This document shows, in pieces, positions 22,202 to 33,521 of a stretch of DNA of 64,000 bases (position 1 is the first letter of the stretch; every line of letters begins with the position of its first letter). The stretch comes from Mycoplasma bradburyae (GTDB lineage Bacteria; Bacillota_I; Bacilli_A; Mycoplasmatales; Mycoplasmoidaceae), in NCBI RefSeq assembly GCF_024338845.1, contig NZ_CP101414.1:310001-374000 (forward strand). Reading direction: 5' to 3'. The notes under the pieces are model-generated. The model was not told where the DNA came from. It was given only the letters and a program-made list of their open reading frames with translations, and made no database searches. A program made the position numbers and the translations under genes.

Positions 22202-22232
22202 AAAAAACACATCGCTAAATGATGTGTTTTTT
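22202..22232 (-). terminator. Bidirectional-type terminator
   Basis: AAAAAACACATC (22202 on) pairs with GATGTGTTTTTT (ending 22232) around an 8-base loop. It lies between the OsmC and PepV genes, both on the minus strand. Confidence 0.8.
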
Positions 22233-22254
22233 TAGACTATATGATTTTAATGAA

Positions 22255-22692
22255 TTAGTGAGGTAAGTCGATACCATTAACTCTTAATCAAATAATTTGA
22301 GATGGTTTAGCTAATTTAGAATAAGGACAAGTTTGGTGAGCTAGAGTCATTAATTCTTTAGCTTTAGATTCTTCTAAATCAACAGTTAAAGAGATGCCAA
22401 CTCTAAGTTCGAAAGCCATAGGTTCATCTTGTTTGTGTAATTCAACAGTTACTTCAACTGGAGCTTCTTTAACATCAAGACCTAATTTACCAGCAACAGC
22501 AAAAACTGCTTGAGAATAACAACTAGCGTAACCAGCAGCAAATAATTGTTCAGGGTTGTATCTATCAGTGTGAGTACCACCCATAGCTTTAGGGAATCCT
22601 AGGTTTAAAGAAAGTTGTCCGTCAGTTGTTTGAACTAAACCTTCGCGTCCAGCTTTAGCTTTAGCAGTTGATTCATATACCTTGTTAAACAT
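22255..22692 (-). CDS. Organic hydroperoxide resistance protein (Ohr/OsmC family)
   Basis: 145 residues. Ohr proteins reduce organic hydroperoxides using two cysteines. Both are present: 'FAAGYASCYSQAVFAV' (peroxidatic) and 'HQTCPYSKLA' (resolving). The N-terminal 'VYESTAKAKAGREGLVQTTD' and 'GGTHTDRYNPEQLFAAGY' match Ohr rather than OsmC. The protein ends 'IIWLRVNGIDLPH' after a TGA-coded Trp. It is probably a single-gene unit with terminator below. Confidence 0.9.
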
Positions 22693-22769
22693 ATTTTTAT
22701 TTTCTTGTTATTAATTTTTATAGATAAATTATAAAGCATACTTATAAAAAAAGTTTTTTAAAGCATACT

Positions 22770-24107
22770 TTAAAAAAGTGATCCAAAAGGGTTTTTATTT
22801 GATTTAATCATACGACCCATTTCTTCCATCTTACTAGATGCGTTTTGCCAGTCTTTTAATAACTTATTAAGTTCTTCAACCTTACGACCTGATCCTTTGA
22901 CGATTCTAGCTTTTCTTGAAGGTTCTCTTATTATTAATTTAGGATTTCTTCTTTCTTTTAATGTCATAGATGACATTAAAATTTTTCAAATTCTTATTTT
23001 TGAAGTTGCTTCTTCTACTTTTTCATCGCTGATCTTATTAGCAAAACCAGGTAACATTTTAATAATTGATCCTAAACCACCCATTTTAGATATAGATTGA
23101 GTTTGTTGTAATAAATCCTCTAAATCCATACGACCTGAAAGCATTTTTTCAAATGTTTTCATTGTTGATTTTTCATCAAATACTTCGGTAGCTTTTTCAG
23201 CTAAAGTCATGACGTCACCAAAACCAAGGATTCTATCAGCTATTCTTTCAGGGTGGAATAATTCAATTGCATCTAATTTTTCACCACTAGTTGATAACTT
23301 AATAGGTACATTAAGAATTGATGTTAATGATAAAGCAGCACCAGCTCTAGCGTCACTATCAAGTTTGGTAATAATAATCCCGCTTAGCTTTAAATAATTA
23401 TTAAATTCAGTAGCAATATTTATAATTTCTTGACCAGATAATCCATCAACTACTAAGATAATTTCATCAGGATCAACGGCATTACGAATATTAACTAATT
23501 CGTTCATTAGTTCAACATTAGTTTGTAATCGTCCAGCAGTATCATAAATGATAACGTCACAATTTTTTTCTTTAGCAACATCAATCGAATTCTTAGCAGT
23601 CTTAACTGGATCACTTAAACCTTCATTATAAAAAGGCATGCTGATCTGATTGGCTAAAGTATTTAATTGATCAATAGCGGCAGGACGATAAACGTCTAAT
23701 CCAACTAATAAGCTATTCTTTTGTTTTTGTTTGTTTATATATTTAGCTAACTTAGCTACAGTAGTAGTTTTACCAGCCCCTTGAAGACCTACCATCATAA
23801 TCTTTGATAATTTCTTATCAATGCTTAATGGTTGATTAGATTTACCTAAGATATTAACTAATTCATCTTTAATAATTTTTAAAAAATAAGCTTGAACATC
23901 AGTTGATTTATCAATTGATTGTCCTATTGTTTTTTCTTTAATTGATTTGATGAATGTCTTAACAACGTTAATATTAACGTCAGCATCTAATAGTGCAATG
24001 CGGATCTCGCGTAAGACTTCTGTTAGGTCTTCTTCTTTTATTGTTTGAGCTATTAATCGCTTCTTTAAAGATTTAGCGACAATAGATGAAATCATTGATT
24101 TAAACAT
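22770..24107 (-). CDS. ffh: Signal recognition particle protein Ffh
   Basis: 445 residues. This GTPase binds signal sequences and the SRP RNA to deliver nascent proteins to FtsY at the membrane. The N domain is followed by the G domain with 'GLQGAGKTTTVAKLA', 'LDVYRPAAIDQL', 'IIYDTAGRLQ' and 'IITKLDSDARAGAALS'. The methionine-rich M domain has 'EKMLSGRMDLEDLL', 'RIVKGSGRKVEELNKLL' and the end 'MKSNKNPFGSLF'-like sequence. It starts 9 bases after the tyrS stop, so both are probably in one transcript. Confidence 0.96.
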
Positions 24108-24116
24108 ATTTGATTA

Positions 24117-25361
24117 TTATTTTCAAATTACTACAAAGTAATTTTTTTTACCTTTTTTAATAACAGTTAGTTTTTTATCCTTACTAGGTGTATAAACGGT
24201 TTCTGGATTATCAACCTTAATATCATCAATTTGAATTGATCCTTGAGATATTAATTCTCTCAGAATTCGTTTAGAATCAGCTACTTTAGCTTGTAACAAT
24301 AAATCGATTATTTTATAGGATTGGTTAAGATCAAGTTCAACTTTATCAAAGTTAGCAAAAACCACGAGTTTTTCTTGATCAGATAATTCCTTGATTTTGT
24401 TTTCAAATAAAGCTCTGTTCATTTTGTAAACATTATCTAAATGTTCTTGAGAATGAATTAATTTAATTAAGTAATCAGCTAAATATCTTTGACCAATTCT
24501 TGCTTTTTTATCTTCCTTATGAGCTTTGATGATTTCTTCGATTTTTTCAAGTGATTCTTCTAGAGCGTATCGGTAAATTAAATCAACAATAAACTCATCA
24601 TCTTGGTTGTAAATGTATTGTCAAATTTCGTAAGGATGAGTTAGATTTTCATCTAAATATAGCGCACCTTTTTCAGATTTACCGAATTTGTTACCATTAG
24701 AATTTAGTAATAAATTAAAAGTTAAACCGCAAAGATATTTAGTTTGCTCTTCATCATACTTTTTCTTGATTAGATCAATTCCGGTAGTTATATTACCTCA
24801 CTGATCTGATCCGCCACATTGAACTTGAACATCGTATTTTTCAAATAGATGCAAGAAGTCGTTACCTTGAATTAGGTTGTAAGAAAATTCTGCATATGAA
24901 ATCCCGTTTTCAATTCTTGATCTAATAAACTCTTTATCTAATAAATATGAAACATTAATTAATTTCCCTACATCTCTAAGAAAACTTAAAAAATTCATAT
25001 TCTTATAGAATTCGATATTATTAATAATTGTTGCGTTTGTATAACGTTCTAATTGAGCTTGAATTTTCTTAGCATTATCAGCAATTACTTGAGAATCTTG
25101 AATTTTTCTTTCAGAAGCTTTGCCGCTAGGATCACCAATTAAACCAGTAGCACCACCTAAAATGGCGTAAGTTTTAAATCCAATTTTTTTAAAGTATTTA
25201 AGAGTAATGATCGGTATTAAGTTTCCTAAATGGAGAGATTGACCACTTGGATCAAAACCAACATAAACCCCCTTTTCGTGTTCTAATGCTAATTTAAGTT
25301 TTTCTTCATTAGAAATTTGTTTTATTATATTTCGTTTTTTTAATTCTGCGATGATGTCCAT
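24117..25361 (-). CDS. tyrS: Tyrosyl-tRNA synthetase
   Basis: 414 residues. A class I synthetase: the HIGH-type motif is HLGN in 'GFDPSGQSLHLGNLIP', the KMSKS-type motif is 'KFGKS', and 'VQCGGSDQWGNI' forms the Tyr pocket (W = TGA). The C-terminal S4-like RNA-binding part includes 'LLLQAKVADSKRILRELISQ'. The stop lies beyond a terminal TGA-coded Trp (ends VVIWK). It is upstream of ffh on the minus strand. Confidence 0.96.
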
Positions 25362-25552
25362 AGATTTGATTATTAATTAAATTGTGTTTTGTATTAATCG
25401 ATAAAAAAGATGATTATTATCTCTTAAAATAATTCAAAAACTTTGCAATTTATTTTTATGTTTTTGTTCGATTTTATCGATAATTTTTATTTTTAATAAA
25501 AATGGATTTATTAAAGTTTTAGTACTTTTTTAATTAACTCTATAAGTTAATT

Positions 25553-26782
25553 TTAATATGATAAATCTTCGTAAATTGGATGTTTATCTAGTAGTTTTTT
25601 AACTTCTTTTTTAATTTTATTAATAATGTCTTTATTTCCTTTAGATTTAATGATTTGATCAATTCAATCAGATATTTGAATAAAATCATTTTGATCTAAG
25701 TTTCTTGTAGTCATAGCAGCTGTTCCTAATCTAATACCACTTGGATTAGTAGGTTTGTTGCTATCATATGGAATCGTGTTTTTATTAACTACGATTCCTG
25801 CTTCATATAATCAATTTTCTACTAAATCACCAGTTAAATTAAATTTAGAGAATAGGTCAATAGTAAATAAATGATTATCTGTTCCGTTAGCTATTATTTT
25901 GTAACCTTTTTTAATAAAAGCATCACAAAAGGCTTTATTATTATCAATTACATTCTTAATATATGTTTTAAATTCAGGTTGTAATGCTTCTTCAAAAGCA
26001 ATTGCTTTAGCAGCAATTACATGCACTAAAGGTCCACCTAATTCACCGGGGAATACAGCGCTGTCAATTTTCTTAATTAACTCTTCTTTATTGGTTAAGA
26101 TAACTCCTCCTCTAGGTCCTCTTAAAGTTTTATGAGTTGTACTTGTAACGATATCGCAATAAGGAATCGGATTTTGATGATAACCTGTGACAATTAAACC
26201 AGCAATATGAGCAACATCAGCCATTAAGTAAGCACCTACTTGATCTGCGATTTCTTTAAATTTTTTAAAATCAATAAAACGTGAATAATTAGATGCTCCA
26301 CAAACAATTAATTTTGGTTTAATTTCTAGCGCTTTTTTTAATATTTCATTGTAATCTAATAAATGCGTATTTTTATCTACATTATAGTGATAAAAATCGT
26401 ATATTTTTCCGGAAAAATTTACTTTAGAACCGTGAGTCAAATGACCGCCATCATTAAGACCCATAGCAAGCACCTTATCGCCCGGTTTTAATAATGCTAA
26501 ATAAGCAGCAGAATTAGCTGTTGATCCTGAATGTGGTTGAACGTTAGCATGCTTTGCGCCAAATAATTTTTTTAACTTTTCGATTGCAAGTGATTCAATT
26601 TGATCTACAAATTCACATCCACCATAATATCTTTTATTAGGTGTACCTTCTGCATACTTATTAGTTAGAATTGATCCAGTAGCTTTTAATACGTTTTTAG
26701 AAACATAGTTTTCTGAAGCAATCAATTCAATGTGGTCTTTTTGTCTTTGTAATTCCTTATTTATAAGATTAATAATATCCAT
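25553..26782 (-). CDS. glyA: Serine hydroxymethyltransferase
   Basis: 409 residues. A PLP enzyme that converts serine and tetrahydrofolate to glycine and methylene-THF. Segments are '[14 protein letters not shown]', '[13 protein letters not shown]', '[18 protein letters not shown]', the PLP lysine in '[14 protein letters not shown]', and '[13 protein letters not shown]' near the end. Complete, with a TGA-coded Trp at 25808-25810. It is divergent from rplM. The 190-base AT-rich gap to tyrS holds nothing recognisable. Confidence 0.96.
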
Positions 26783-26881
26783 AATTTACAACCTGCATAT
26801 TTAATAACATTGTTTATTATAAATAAAGAATTGTTTATTCATAAATAAAGAATATTTGTGATAAAATTATTATGCTTTATG

Positions 26882-26966
26882 TAGTTTAGTGGCTTCTAAA
26901 CTATATTTTACAATGGGACCTCAAAACAAAGGTTTATTTTTTTTAAATATTAAAAGGTAATTAATA
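26882..26966 (+). promoter_or_regulatory. Candidate leader structure of rplM-rpsI
   Basis: A perfect hairpin TAGTTTAG (26882-26889) / CTAAACTA (26896-26903) lies 64 bases before the rplM start. It is followed by 'GGGACCTCAAAACAAAGGTT', which can form a short ACCT/AGGT stem. Ribosomal leader RNAs upstream of rplM (the L13 leader) are known in Firmicutes. Whether this is a homologue is unproven. Confidence 0.35.
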
Positions 26967-27410
26967 ATGCAAAAAACAACAATGCAAAAGCCAGTTGTTG
27001 CAACAAAAAACCGTAAGTGATATTTGGTAGATGCTTCAGGTTTAGTGTTAGGGAGATTAGCAGTTAAGGCTGCTAACTTGCTAAGAGGTAAAAACAAACC
27101 TGATTTCACTCCTAATGTTGATTGTGGTGATTATTTAATCATATTAAATAGTGATAAAGTTGTTTTGACTGGTAACAAATTAGATGGTGAAAAGTGATAC
27201 CGTCATTCAAACTACATGGGTGGAATTAAATCACGTACAGGTCGTGAAATGGTTGAACACTATTCTGACCAATTAGTTTATGATGCAATTAGAAAAATGC
27301 TTCCTAAGAACCGTTTAGCTAAGGATATGCTTCGTAAATTAAAAATTTACAAAGATGGTAAGCATGAGCACGATGCTCAACAACCTACAACATTAGATTG
27401 GAGTAAATAA
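26967..27410 (+). CDS. rplM: 50S ribosomal protein L13
   Basis: 147 residues, normal length. Typical segments are '[20 protein letters not shown]', '[12 protein letters not shown]', '[15 protein letters not shown]' and '[20 protein letters not shown]'. A short extra N-terminus ([11 protein letters not shown]) precedes the domain. The stop TAA shares its last A with the ATG of rpsI, so the two are translationally coupled as in most bacteria. Confidence 0.97.
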
Positions 27411-27802
27411 TGGCTACTACGACTTTTAAAGGATTAGGTAGAAGAAAATCTTCAACTGCTATAGTTAAATTAACTCCAGGTTCTGGAAAATTAATTATTA
27501 ACAATAGAAAAGCAGAAGAATATTTTCCTAATAAGATCGTTATTCAAGATATGCGTCAACCATTAGAACTTACTAAAACATCTGAATTATACGATATCAA
27601 TGTTGTAGTTTCTGGTGGTGGATTTACTGGACAAGCTGGTGCTATTCGTTTAGGGATTGCAAGAGCTTTAGTTAGCATGAATCCTGATCTTAAAAAACAA
27701 TTAAAACAACACAAACTAGTAACTCGTGATGCTCGTGTTAAAGAACGTAAAAAATTCGGTCTTTATGGTGCGAGAAGAGCTCCTCAATTTACTAAACGTT
27801 AA
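27410..27802 (+). CDS. rpsI: 30S ribosomal protein S9
   Basis: 130 residues. Family features are '[20 protein letters not shown]', '[21 protein letters not shown]' and the basic C-terminal tail ending QFTKR, which reaches the ribosomal P site. It overlaps rplM by one base and ends at a terminator. Confidence 0.97.
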   Translation: MATTTFKGLGRRKSSTAIVKLTPGSGKLIINNRKAEEYFPNKIVIQDMRQPLELTKTSELYDINVVVSGGGFTGQAGAIRLGIARALVSMNPDLKKQLKQHKLVTRDARVKERKKFGLYGARRAPQFTKR

Positions 27803-27817
27803 GATAATAAAATCCCT

Positions 27818-27838
27818 TTATATGGGGTTTTATTTTTA
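27818..27838 (+). terminator. Terminator after rpsI
   Basis: AAAATCCC pairs with GGGGTTTT around a short TTTATAT loop, followed by T-rich sequence. Confidence 0.65.
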
Positions 27839-27855
27839 TATGTAAGCATTTTTTT

Positions 27856-28935
27856 ATGTATACTCGAAGCAAAACTAAGAAAGTTTTTGTAGGTAATGTT
27901 CAGATCGGCGGGCAAGATAAAATTGTCTTGCAATCAATGACTATCGCTAAAACTAAAAATGTTTCAAAAAGTTTAAAAGAAATTAATGATTTGGTTAAAG
28001 AAGGGGCTGATCTAGTTAGAATAGCTGTGTTTGACGATGCTGATAAAAAAGCGATTAGAAAAGTTGTTGAAAAATCTCCTTGTCCAATCATTGCTGATAT
28101 TCACTTCAACCCAGATTATGCGATAGCTGCGATTAAATCTGGTTGCAAAAAAATCAGATTAAACCCAGGAAACATTAAATCTAAAGAAAAGTTAAAAGAG
28201 ATTTGTGTTTTAGCAAAGCAACATAATGTACCGATTCGAGTTGGTGTTAACTCTGGTTCAATTCCTTCGGATTTGATGAGAGAATACGGAGTTAGCGCTA
28301 AAGCAATGATTATAGCAGCTCAAAGATATGTTCGTATGCTAAAGCGATTTGATTTTGATGATATCGTGATTTCATTAAAAACATCAAGCGCTATGCTAAG
28401 TATGGAAGTGTACGAATTAGGTGCTAAAAAATTTAATTATCCAATGCATTTAGGGATAACTGAAGCTGGTACTTTAATTAATGGTACGATTAAATCAGTG
28501 GCAGGTTTAACTCCCTTATTATTAAAAGGTATTGGTGATACGATTAGAATTTCTTTATCAACAAATCCAGTTGATGAAATCAAAGTAGCCAAAAAAATGC
28601 TTAATTCGCTCGGTTTGTATGATAATCTAGTTGATGTTGTTGCTTGTCCAACTTGTGGGAGATTAAACTTTGACTTATTCAAAGTTGTAAACGAGGTTGA
28701 AAAATTTGTAAAAGATTTAAATTTTCCCTTAAAAGTATCAATTTTAGGTTGTTCAGTTAATGGCCCAGGTGAAGCTAAAGAAGCTGATATTGGTATTGCT
28801 GGTGGTAAGGAAGAAGGAATCATTTTTAAAAAAGGAATCGTAATAAAATCTGTAAAACAAGAATATTTAGTTGACGAATTAAAAAAAATGATTTTAGAAG
28901 AATATGATTTATTTAAGAATAGAAATAATAAATAA
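27856..28935 (+). CDS. ispG: IspG, HMBPP synthase (MEP isoprenoid pathway)
   Basis: 359 residues, full length for the bacterial type. IspG reduces methylerythritol cyclodiphosphate to HMBPP using a 4Fe-4S cluster and an external electron donor. The cluster cysteines are Cys264 and Cys267 in 'VACPTCGR' and Cys299 in 'GCSVNGPGE', with the family Glu nearby. 'ADIHFNPDYAI' and 'IRLNPGNI' belong to the TIM-barrel. Many mycoplasmas lack this pathway. The gene starts 53 bases after rpsI, past a terminator, and is followed closely by upp. No other MEP gene is in the window. Confidence 0.95.
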   Translation: MYTRSKTKKVFVGNVQIGGQDKIVLQSMTIAKTKNVSKSLKEINDLVKEGADLVRIAVFDDADKKAIRKVVEKSPCPIIADIHFNPDYAIAAIKSGCKKIRLNPGNIKSKEKLKEICVLAKQHNVPIRVGVNSGSIPSDLMREYGVSAKAMIIAAQRYVRMLKRFDFDDIVISLKTSSAMLSMEVYELGAKKFNYPMHLGITEAGTLINGTIKSVAGLTPLLLKGIGDTIRISLSTNPVDEIKVAKKMLNSLGLYDNLVDVVACPTCGRLNFDLFKVVNEVEKFVKDLNFPLKVSILGCSVNGPGEAKEADIGIAGGKEEGIIFKKGIVIKSVKQEYLVDELKKMILEEYDLFKNRNNK

Positions 28936-28957
28936 TAATTAAAAGAGAGTAACAAAT

Positions 28958-29581
28958 ATGAAAAACTTTATTTTTAATCATCCGTTAATTTCAGATAAAT
29001 TATCAAAAATGAGAGATGTTAATACGGATTACTATTTTTTCAAACAACTACTAACAGAAATTACAACATTAATGATGTATGAAGTTGGTAAGGATTATGA
29101 ACTTGAAGAGATTACTGTAGAAACTCCTTTAACTAAAACACAAGCTAAAAAACTTAAACACAACTTTGTGATTGTTCCTATTCTAAGAGCTGGCCTTGGA
29201 ATGGTTGATGGTGTTCATAACATTATTCCTACCGCAAGAGTAGGCCATATCGGTTTATATCGTGATGAAAAAACATTTAAACCTGTTGAATATTATTCAA
29301 AATTTCCTGCAACAATGAGTGATGCGCATGTTATTGTTTTAGATCCGATGCTAGCAACAGGCGCTTCAGTTGTTAAAGCAATTGAAATGATTAAAAAAAT
29401 TAAACCTAAATCTATTAAATATATGGGATTATTAGGTGCTCCTGAAGGATTGAAAGTTCTAAATAATGAACATCCAGATGTTGATGTATATTTAGCTTGT
29501 TTAGATGAAAAACTAAATGATCATAACTACATCTACCCTGGACTTGGGGATGCTGGTGACCGAATTTTTGGTACTAAGTAA
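28958..29581 (+). CDS. upp: Uracil phosphoribosyltransferase
   Basis: 207 residues. It makes UMP from uracil and PRPP in pyrimidine salvage. 'VPILRAGLGMVDG', 'HIGLYRDEKTFKPVEYYSKF', the PRPP-binding loop 'VIVLDPMLATGASVVKAI', and the C-terminal uracil site 'YIYPGLGDAGDRIFGTK' are all present. An AAGAGAG stretch upstream of the ATG may serve as a weak ribosome binding site. Confidence 0.97.
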   Translation: MKNFIFNHPLISDKLSKMRDVNTDYYFFKQLLTEITTLMMYEVGKDYELEEITVETPLTKTQAKKLKHNFVIVPILRAGLGMVDGVHNIIPTARVGHIGLYRDEKTFKPVEYYSKFPATMSDAHVIVLDPMLATGASVVKAIEMIKKIKPKSIKYMGLLGAPEGLKVLNNEHPDVDVYLACLDEKLNDHNYIYPGLGDAGDRIFGTK

Positions 29582-29698
29582 TCTGGTAAACTTTATAATA
29601 ATATGTTATTATTAGTTATTATCGATTTAGAGATTATAGATACTTCATTGATTTGTTTATAGATTTATTATAAAAAGGCTCTTCATCATTCAAATATA

Positions 29699-31870
29699 AT
29701 GGCTTTTAATAAAAAAATCATAAAATGACCGTTTCTATTAGCGGGATTAACAGCTTTATCAACAACTGTTTCTTCATGTGCGTTATTTGATATATTTAAT
29801 GACGTATATGGGTCTGGTTCTGTTAATGATAAAACTACTAATAAGAATCTAAGTGCAACATTACCTGTTGGTGATTATAAGAAAATATACGACATCACTT
29901 TTAGTTTGGAATTTAACAACTCAGGTGGATACAATCCTTCTAGACAAAAATCTAGCCCTGAAACTACTGGTGTTGAACGTAGTCGTGCTTACAGAGTATT
30001 TGGTACAGGATGATTATTTGACTGACAAAGTAATCCAGTGGATGAGAACGATCCAAACGCTAAATGAACTGGGTATTTTGCAACAAATTTACATGTTGCT
30101 GAAGCTCTATTAAATCCTAATGATAACAAACATTACAGACCGTCTTGATACGGGAATAGACAACCGCTATCAGGTGTTGATCAAACATTATATTTCAACT
30201 TAGGTAAATGGGATGAAGATTTAGCGGTTAAAAATAAACATGATGCTAAAACATTAACTTACGCCCCATTAAGCTCTTTACCTAAAACTGTATATACGGC
30301 TACTGAATTCTATAAAGAATCACCTGATTGGATTTCTACTATTAAAGAAGAAACTCCAGGGATTAGAGAATATATCGATTTCGCTGTTATTTCTATAACA
30401 TTAAATCTTTCTTGAGAAAAAAGTGCTGATGGAAGAAAAATCTATAAATACAATGACGAACGTAAATTATACGAACGTTGAATTGTAAAAGCGATGGATA
30501 CTGCTAAAAAAATTTGGAAAGGGAATTCTGACTTTTCTCAACCAGCTTCACCAAATAGGCGTAATGATGAATTAACTAATGAAAGTGTAGAAACTCCTGA
30601 AGGTAATTACAGTACAGGTTTTTTTGATCGTAATGACTACACAAGTGTTAATTCTGATCTTTCTAAACTAAATGTTTATTTAGGTGGTTATCCTTACTAC
30701 AGTTCATGATCATCAACTCCACAATATACTAAGTATTCTGTTGATTTATCTAATGGTCGCAAGTTTCCTGTTAGCAGTGATCCTAAAGGTTCACCTGGAT
30801 GAACAATCAACGCTTCTAATACAAATGATATTTCTGGTAAGAATATTGCGATTCATTCAGATTTAAGTGTTGCAGGTGGTATTAGAGGTGGTATTTATAA
30901 CGCTGATATTGCTAAAAATTTCCAGCTAGTTTATCGTAATATTAAATACAAGCAATATGGTTATGGATACATAATTAAAGATTCCAACCTATCAGCTGGC
31001 TCATCTGGTTCTTTAGCATTAACTTCTAATAACAAAGCTTTAGGAATTTATTTTGGTACAGTTTCTGTTGATCAAAATACTGAAGCGAATTTTGGTTTAG
31101 TTGCTTCTTTATATAATCCAAGAAATATTACAGTAAGTGTTCAAACAAAGCCAACACAATTTGAAAACGATACAATCAGACCATACGATTTAATTTACGG
31201 AAATGAATATATGAAAAGTGATTATGGTTCATATATCAGTTCGGTTAAAACTCTTAAATTACCTACCACTAGATTATTGGCTAAAATGGTAGATGGTAAT
31301 TACGAATCTGATCAAGATACTCCTAATAATGATAATGATAATGCAGCTAATGAATTAAATAGCAATAATTTATCAGCAAATGATACTGATGCTTGAAGAA
31401 ATACTGCAAGTAAAAATCCAGATTCAGTAAAACAAAATCAACCAAACAATCAACCAGTAAATTCAAAACCATCTATAGATAATAATCCATCAAGAACCCC
31501 TGATAGAACTAATAATTCTAATCAAAACCCGCCTAGAACTACTAGACCTGTTTCTGGCATGAATGGAAATGATAAACAAACTTCACCAAAACCAGTACCT
31601 AGCAAGCCGAACTCTAAACCTACAAATGAACCAAGTAGTCAGCCAAATGGTGGTAGCAATAAACCAGCTCCTGAAGTGCCTAGCGGATTACCAACAGGAT
31701 CTTTCCCAGGTTTATTAAATAATTTACCAAACGGCATTCCTCCAGGAACATTTCCTGCTGGAGTTGAGAATCTTAATCCTACTGATATAGCTGCTTTATT
31801 AGGATTGCTAGCTGGTAATGGTAAATCGGGATCTTCATTATCTGATCTATCAAACTTTTTTAAAAGATAA
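29699..31870 (+). CDS. Lipoprotein of the mycoplasma DUF31 serine-peptidase family
   Basis: 723 residues. A lipoprotein signal peptide (charged N-terminus, LLAGLTALSTTVSSC) gives a lipid-anchored Cys near residue 27. The domain resembles the DUF31 (PF01732) family, which includes MG067-type lipoproteins and the MIP proteases. A trypsin-like active site is suggested by His132 in 'FATNLHVAEALL' and Ser436 in 'SAGSSGSLAL' (GxSG). MIP cleaves IgG heavy chains in other mycoplasmas together with MIB; no MIB-like gene is seen here. The last ~170 residues are low-complexity, rich in Pro, Asn and Ser, ending in Gly/Leu-rich sequence. Substrate unknown. Confidence 0.8.
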
Positions 31871-31876
31871 AAAACA

Positions 31877-31914
31877 AACTCGTATTAGTTGAATAACTAA
31901 CCACGAGTTTTTTT
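31877..31914 (+). terminator. Terminator after DUF31 lipoprotein
   Basis: AAACTCGT...TTAGTT pairs with AACTAA...ACGAGTTT, followed by seven T. Confidence 0.8.
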
Positions 31915-32034
31915 ATTGCTTTGCAACTAATAAAAAACATATATGAAAATTTTTATTCTATCAAGAAATCGTTAAATTATTATGGTTTTTAATCTAATAA
32001 ATTAACCAAATTTAAATTTTTAATTTATTAAGCG

Positions 32035-32040
32035 TATAAT
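32035..32040 (+). promoter_or_regulatory. -10 box of the ATP synthase operon
   Basis: TATAAT, 38 bases before the first gene (atpI-like). The upstream region is too AT-rich to fix a -35 box. Confidence 0.45.
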
Positions 32041-32078
32041 TTAAGCGTTCTTTTATAAAATAAAGAACTAAATATAAA

Positions 32079-32588
32079 ATGGTTGTCGATAAAAAAACTA
32101 TTAAATACAACTTAATCGCTTTTAATGCAATATCATTATTGGCTTTAATAATCATATCTGTATTATCGACATTGAACATAATTAGTATTGCGTGAGTCTA
32201 TAGTTCTTTATTAACAATATTCTTTTCTAATATTAGTTTAATAATCGCATTAGTCTTACCTAACTTGCTGTATAAATTAGTAAGTAAGCTAAATACCCAA
32301 CAAGTTAAATCAACTAGTTTTGGTTTTTTTATGTTTGGTTTATTAACACATTGTTCAAGAATTCTTTGGTATGTAATTCCGATTATCATAATCGGTATTA
32401 CTAATCGTTGGAAAATTGAGTCTGAATATTTCAATGTTTTTCCAGCAATTATTTGACCGATTACATCAGTAATTATCCATATTATTGTGAACTATTGATT
32501 GATTAATAAAGATATAAAAGAACAAGATCGTCTAAAGGAATTAAATAGAAATGTTGCCACAGGAGATAGTTTACAAGAAGCTTTTTAG
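32079..32588 (+). CDS. atpI: AtpI-like membrane protein
   Basis: 169 residues with four predicted membrane helices (about 12-32, 42-62, 85-105, 122-145). Sequence similarity to AtpI is weak, but the position directly before atpB and the four-helix layout match AtpI, which helps assemble the c-ring or supplies Mg2+. The M. genitalium atp operon also begins with such a gene. The 3' end overlaps atpB by 38 bases. Confidence 0.7.
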
Positions 32589-33432
32589 TGAGCAAACATC
32601 ACAAAGTATTATCAACTTCTTGGACGTTAAACCTCTTGAATCACAAAACATAGACTGAGCTCCATTTGTTCCAACAGCTCATGTTCTAAGCATTTTTTTA
32701 GTGCTATTTACGATTGCAATATTAACCGCTGTATATTATTCAAAAATTAAGAAACTTAATCCAACAACACCACCTACAGGATATGTATTGGTTGTGCAGT
32801 TGTTAATCTTGCAATTTGAAAATCTAACTGTTGAGTTGTTAGGTGAAAAAAATCGAAAAATCACACCGCTATTTATAGTGATATTCTTATATATTACAGT
32901 AAGTAATTTAGTATCGCTAGTAGGTGGGATTGCAGCACCGACTTCATCATCAACTGTAACATTTTCATTAGGTTTAATGTCGTTTTTAGGATCAGTAATT
33001 ATCGGCTTAAAATACCAAAAATTAGCCTATTTTAGTGAGTTTTTTGTTAATGTAAAAATTAAAAACAAAAGCATTCCAGTGTTTCCTAATCCGCTGAATA
33101 TTATTGGCTGAGTATCGCCATTATTATCAATATCATTGCGGTTATGAGGTAATATCTTAGCTGGTTCAATCTTTATTGCTTTATTATATAGTGTATTTCG
33201 AACCTTCTTTACCTTAGGATCTACTGATTCATTTAATGTTGGTTTAATTTTAGGAACGATTGCTGGTGGATTGATTGTGCCATTCTTCCATATCTATTTC
33301 GATATTTTGATAGCCATCATACAAGCATTTGTATTTGTGTCATTAATGCTAACGTACTGATCTCAACCAATTAAAAATGAAGAAGTAAAACAAGCTGAGA
33401 AACTAGAAAGAACAAAACTTAATGTTAAATAA
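32551..33432 (+). CDS. atpB: ATP synthase Fo subunit a
   Basis: 293 residues, multi-pass. The essential Arg is in 'PLLSISLRLWGNILAGSIF' (helix 4), and the C-terminal helix has 'HIYFDILIAIIQAFVFVSLMLTYW'. It forms the proton half-channels against the c-ring. It starts inside the end of atpI, which favours coupled translation. Confidence 0.95.
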
Positions 33433-33521
33433 TATTCTTTACTAAAGATAAGGGATATAAAAATAAAACTTATAAAATATTATATTGAATTCATTACTAT
33501 AAACACAAGGAAATAATAACA

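Noticed and set aside
29695-29700. TATAAT next to the DUF31 lipoprotein as a promoter
   Set aside because: It overlaps the ATG itself, so it cannot be the -10 box of that gene unless the start is further downstream, and the signal peptide begins here.
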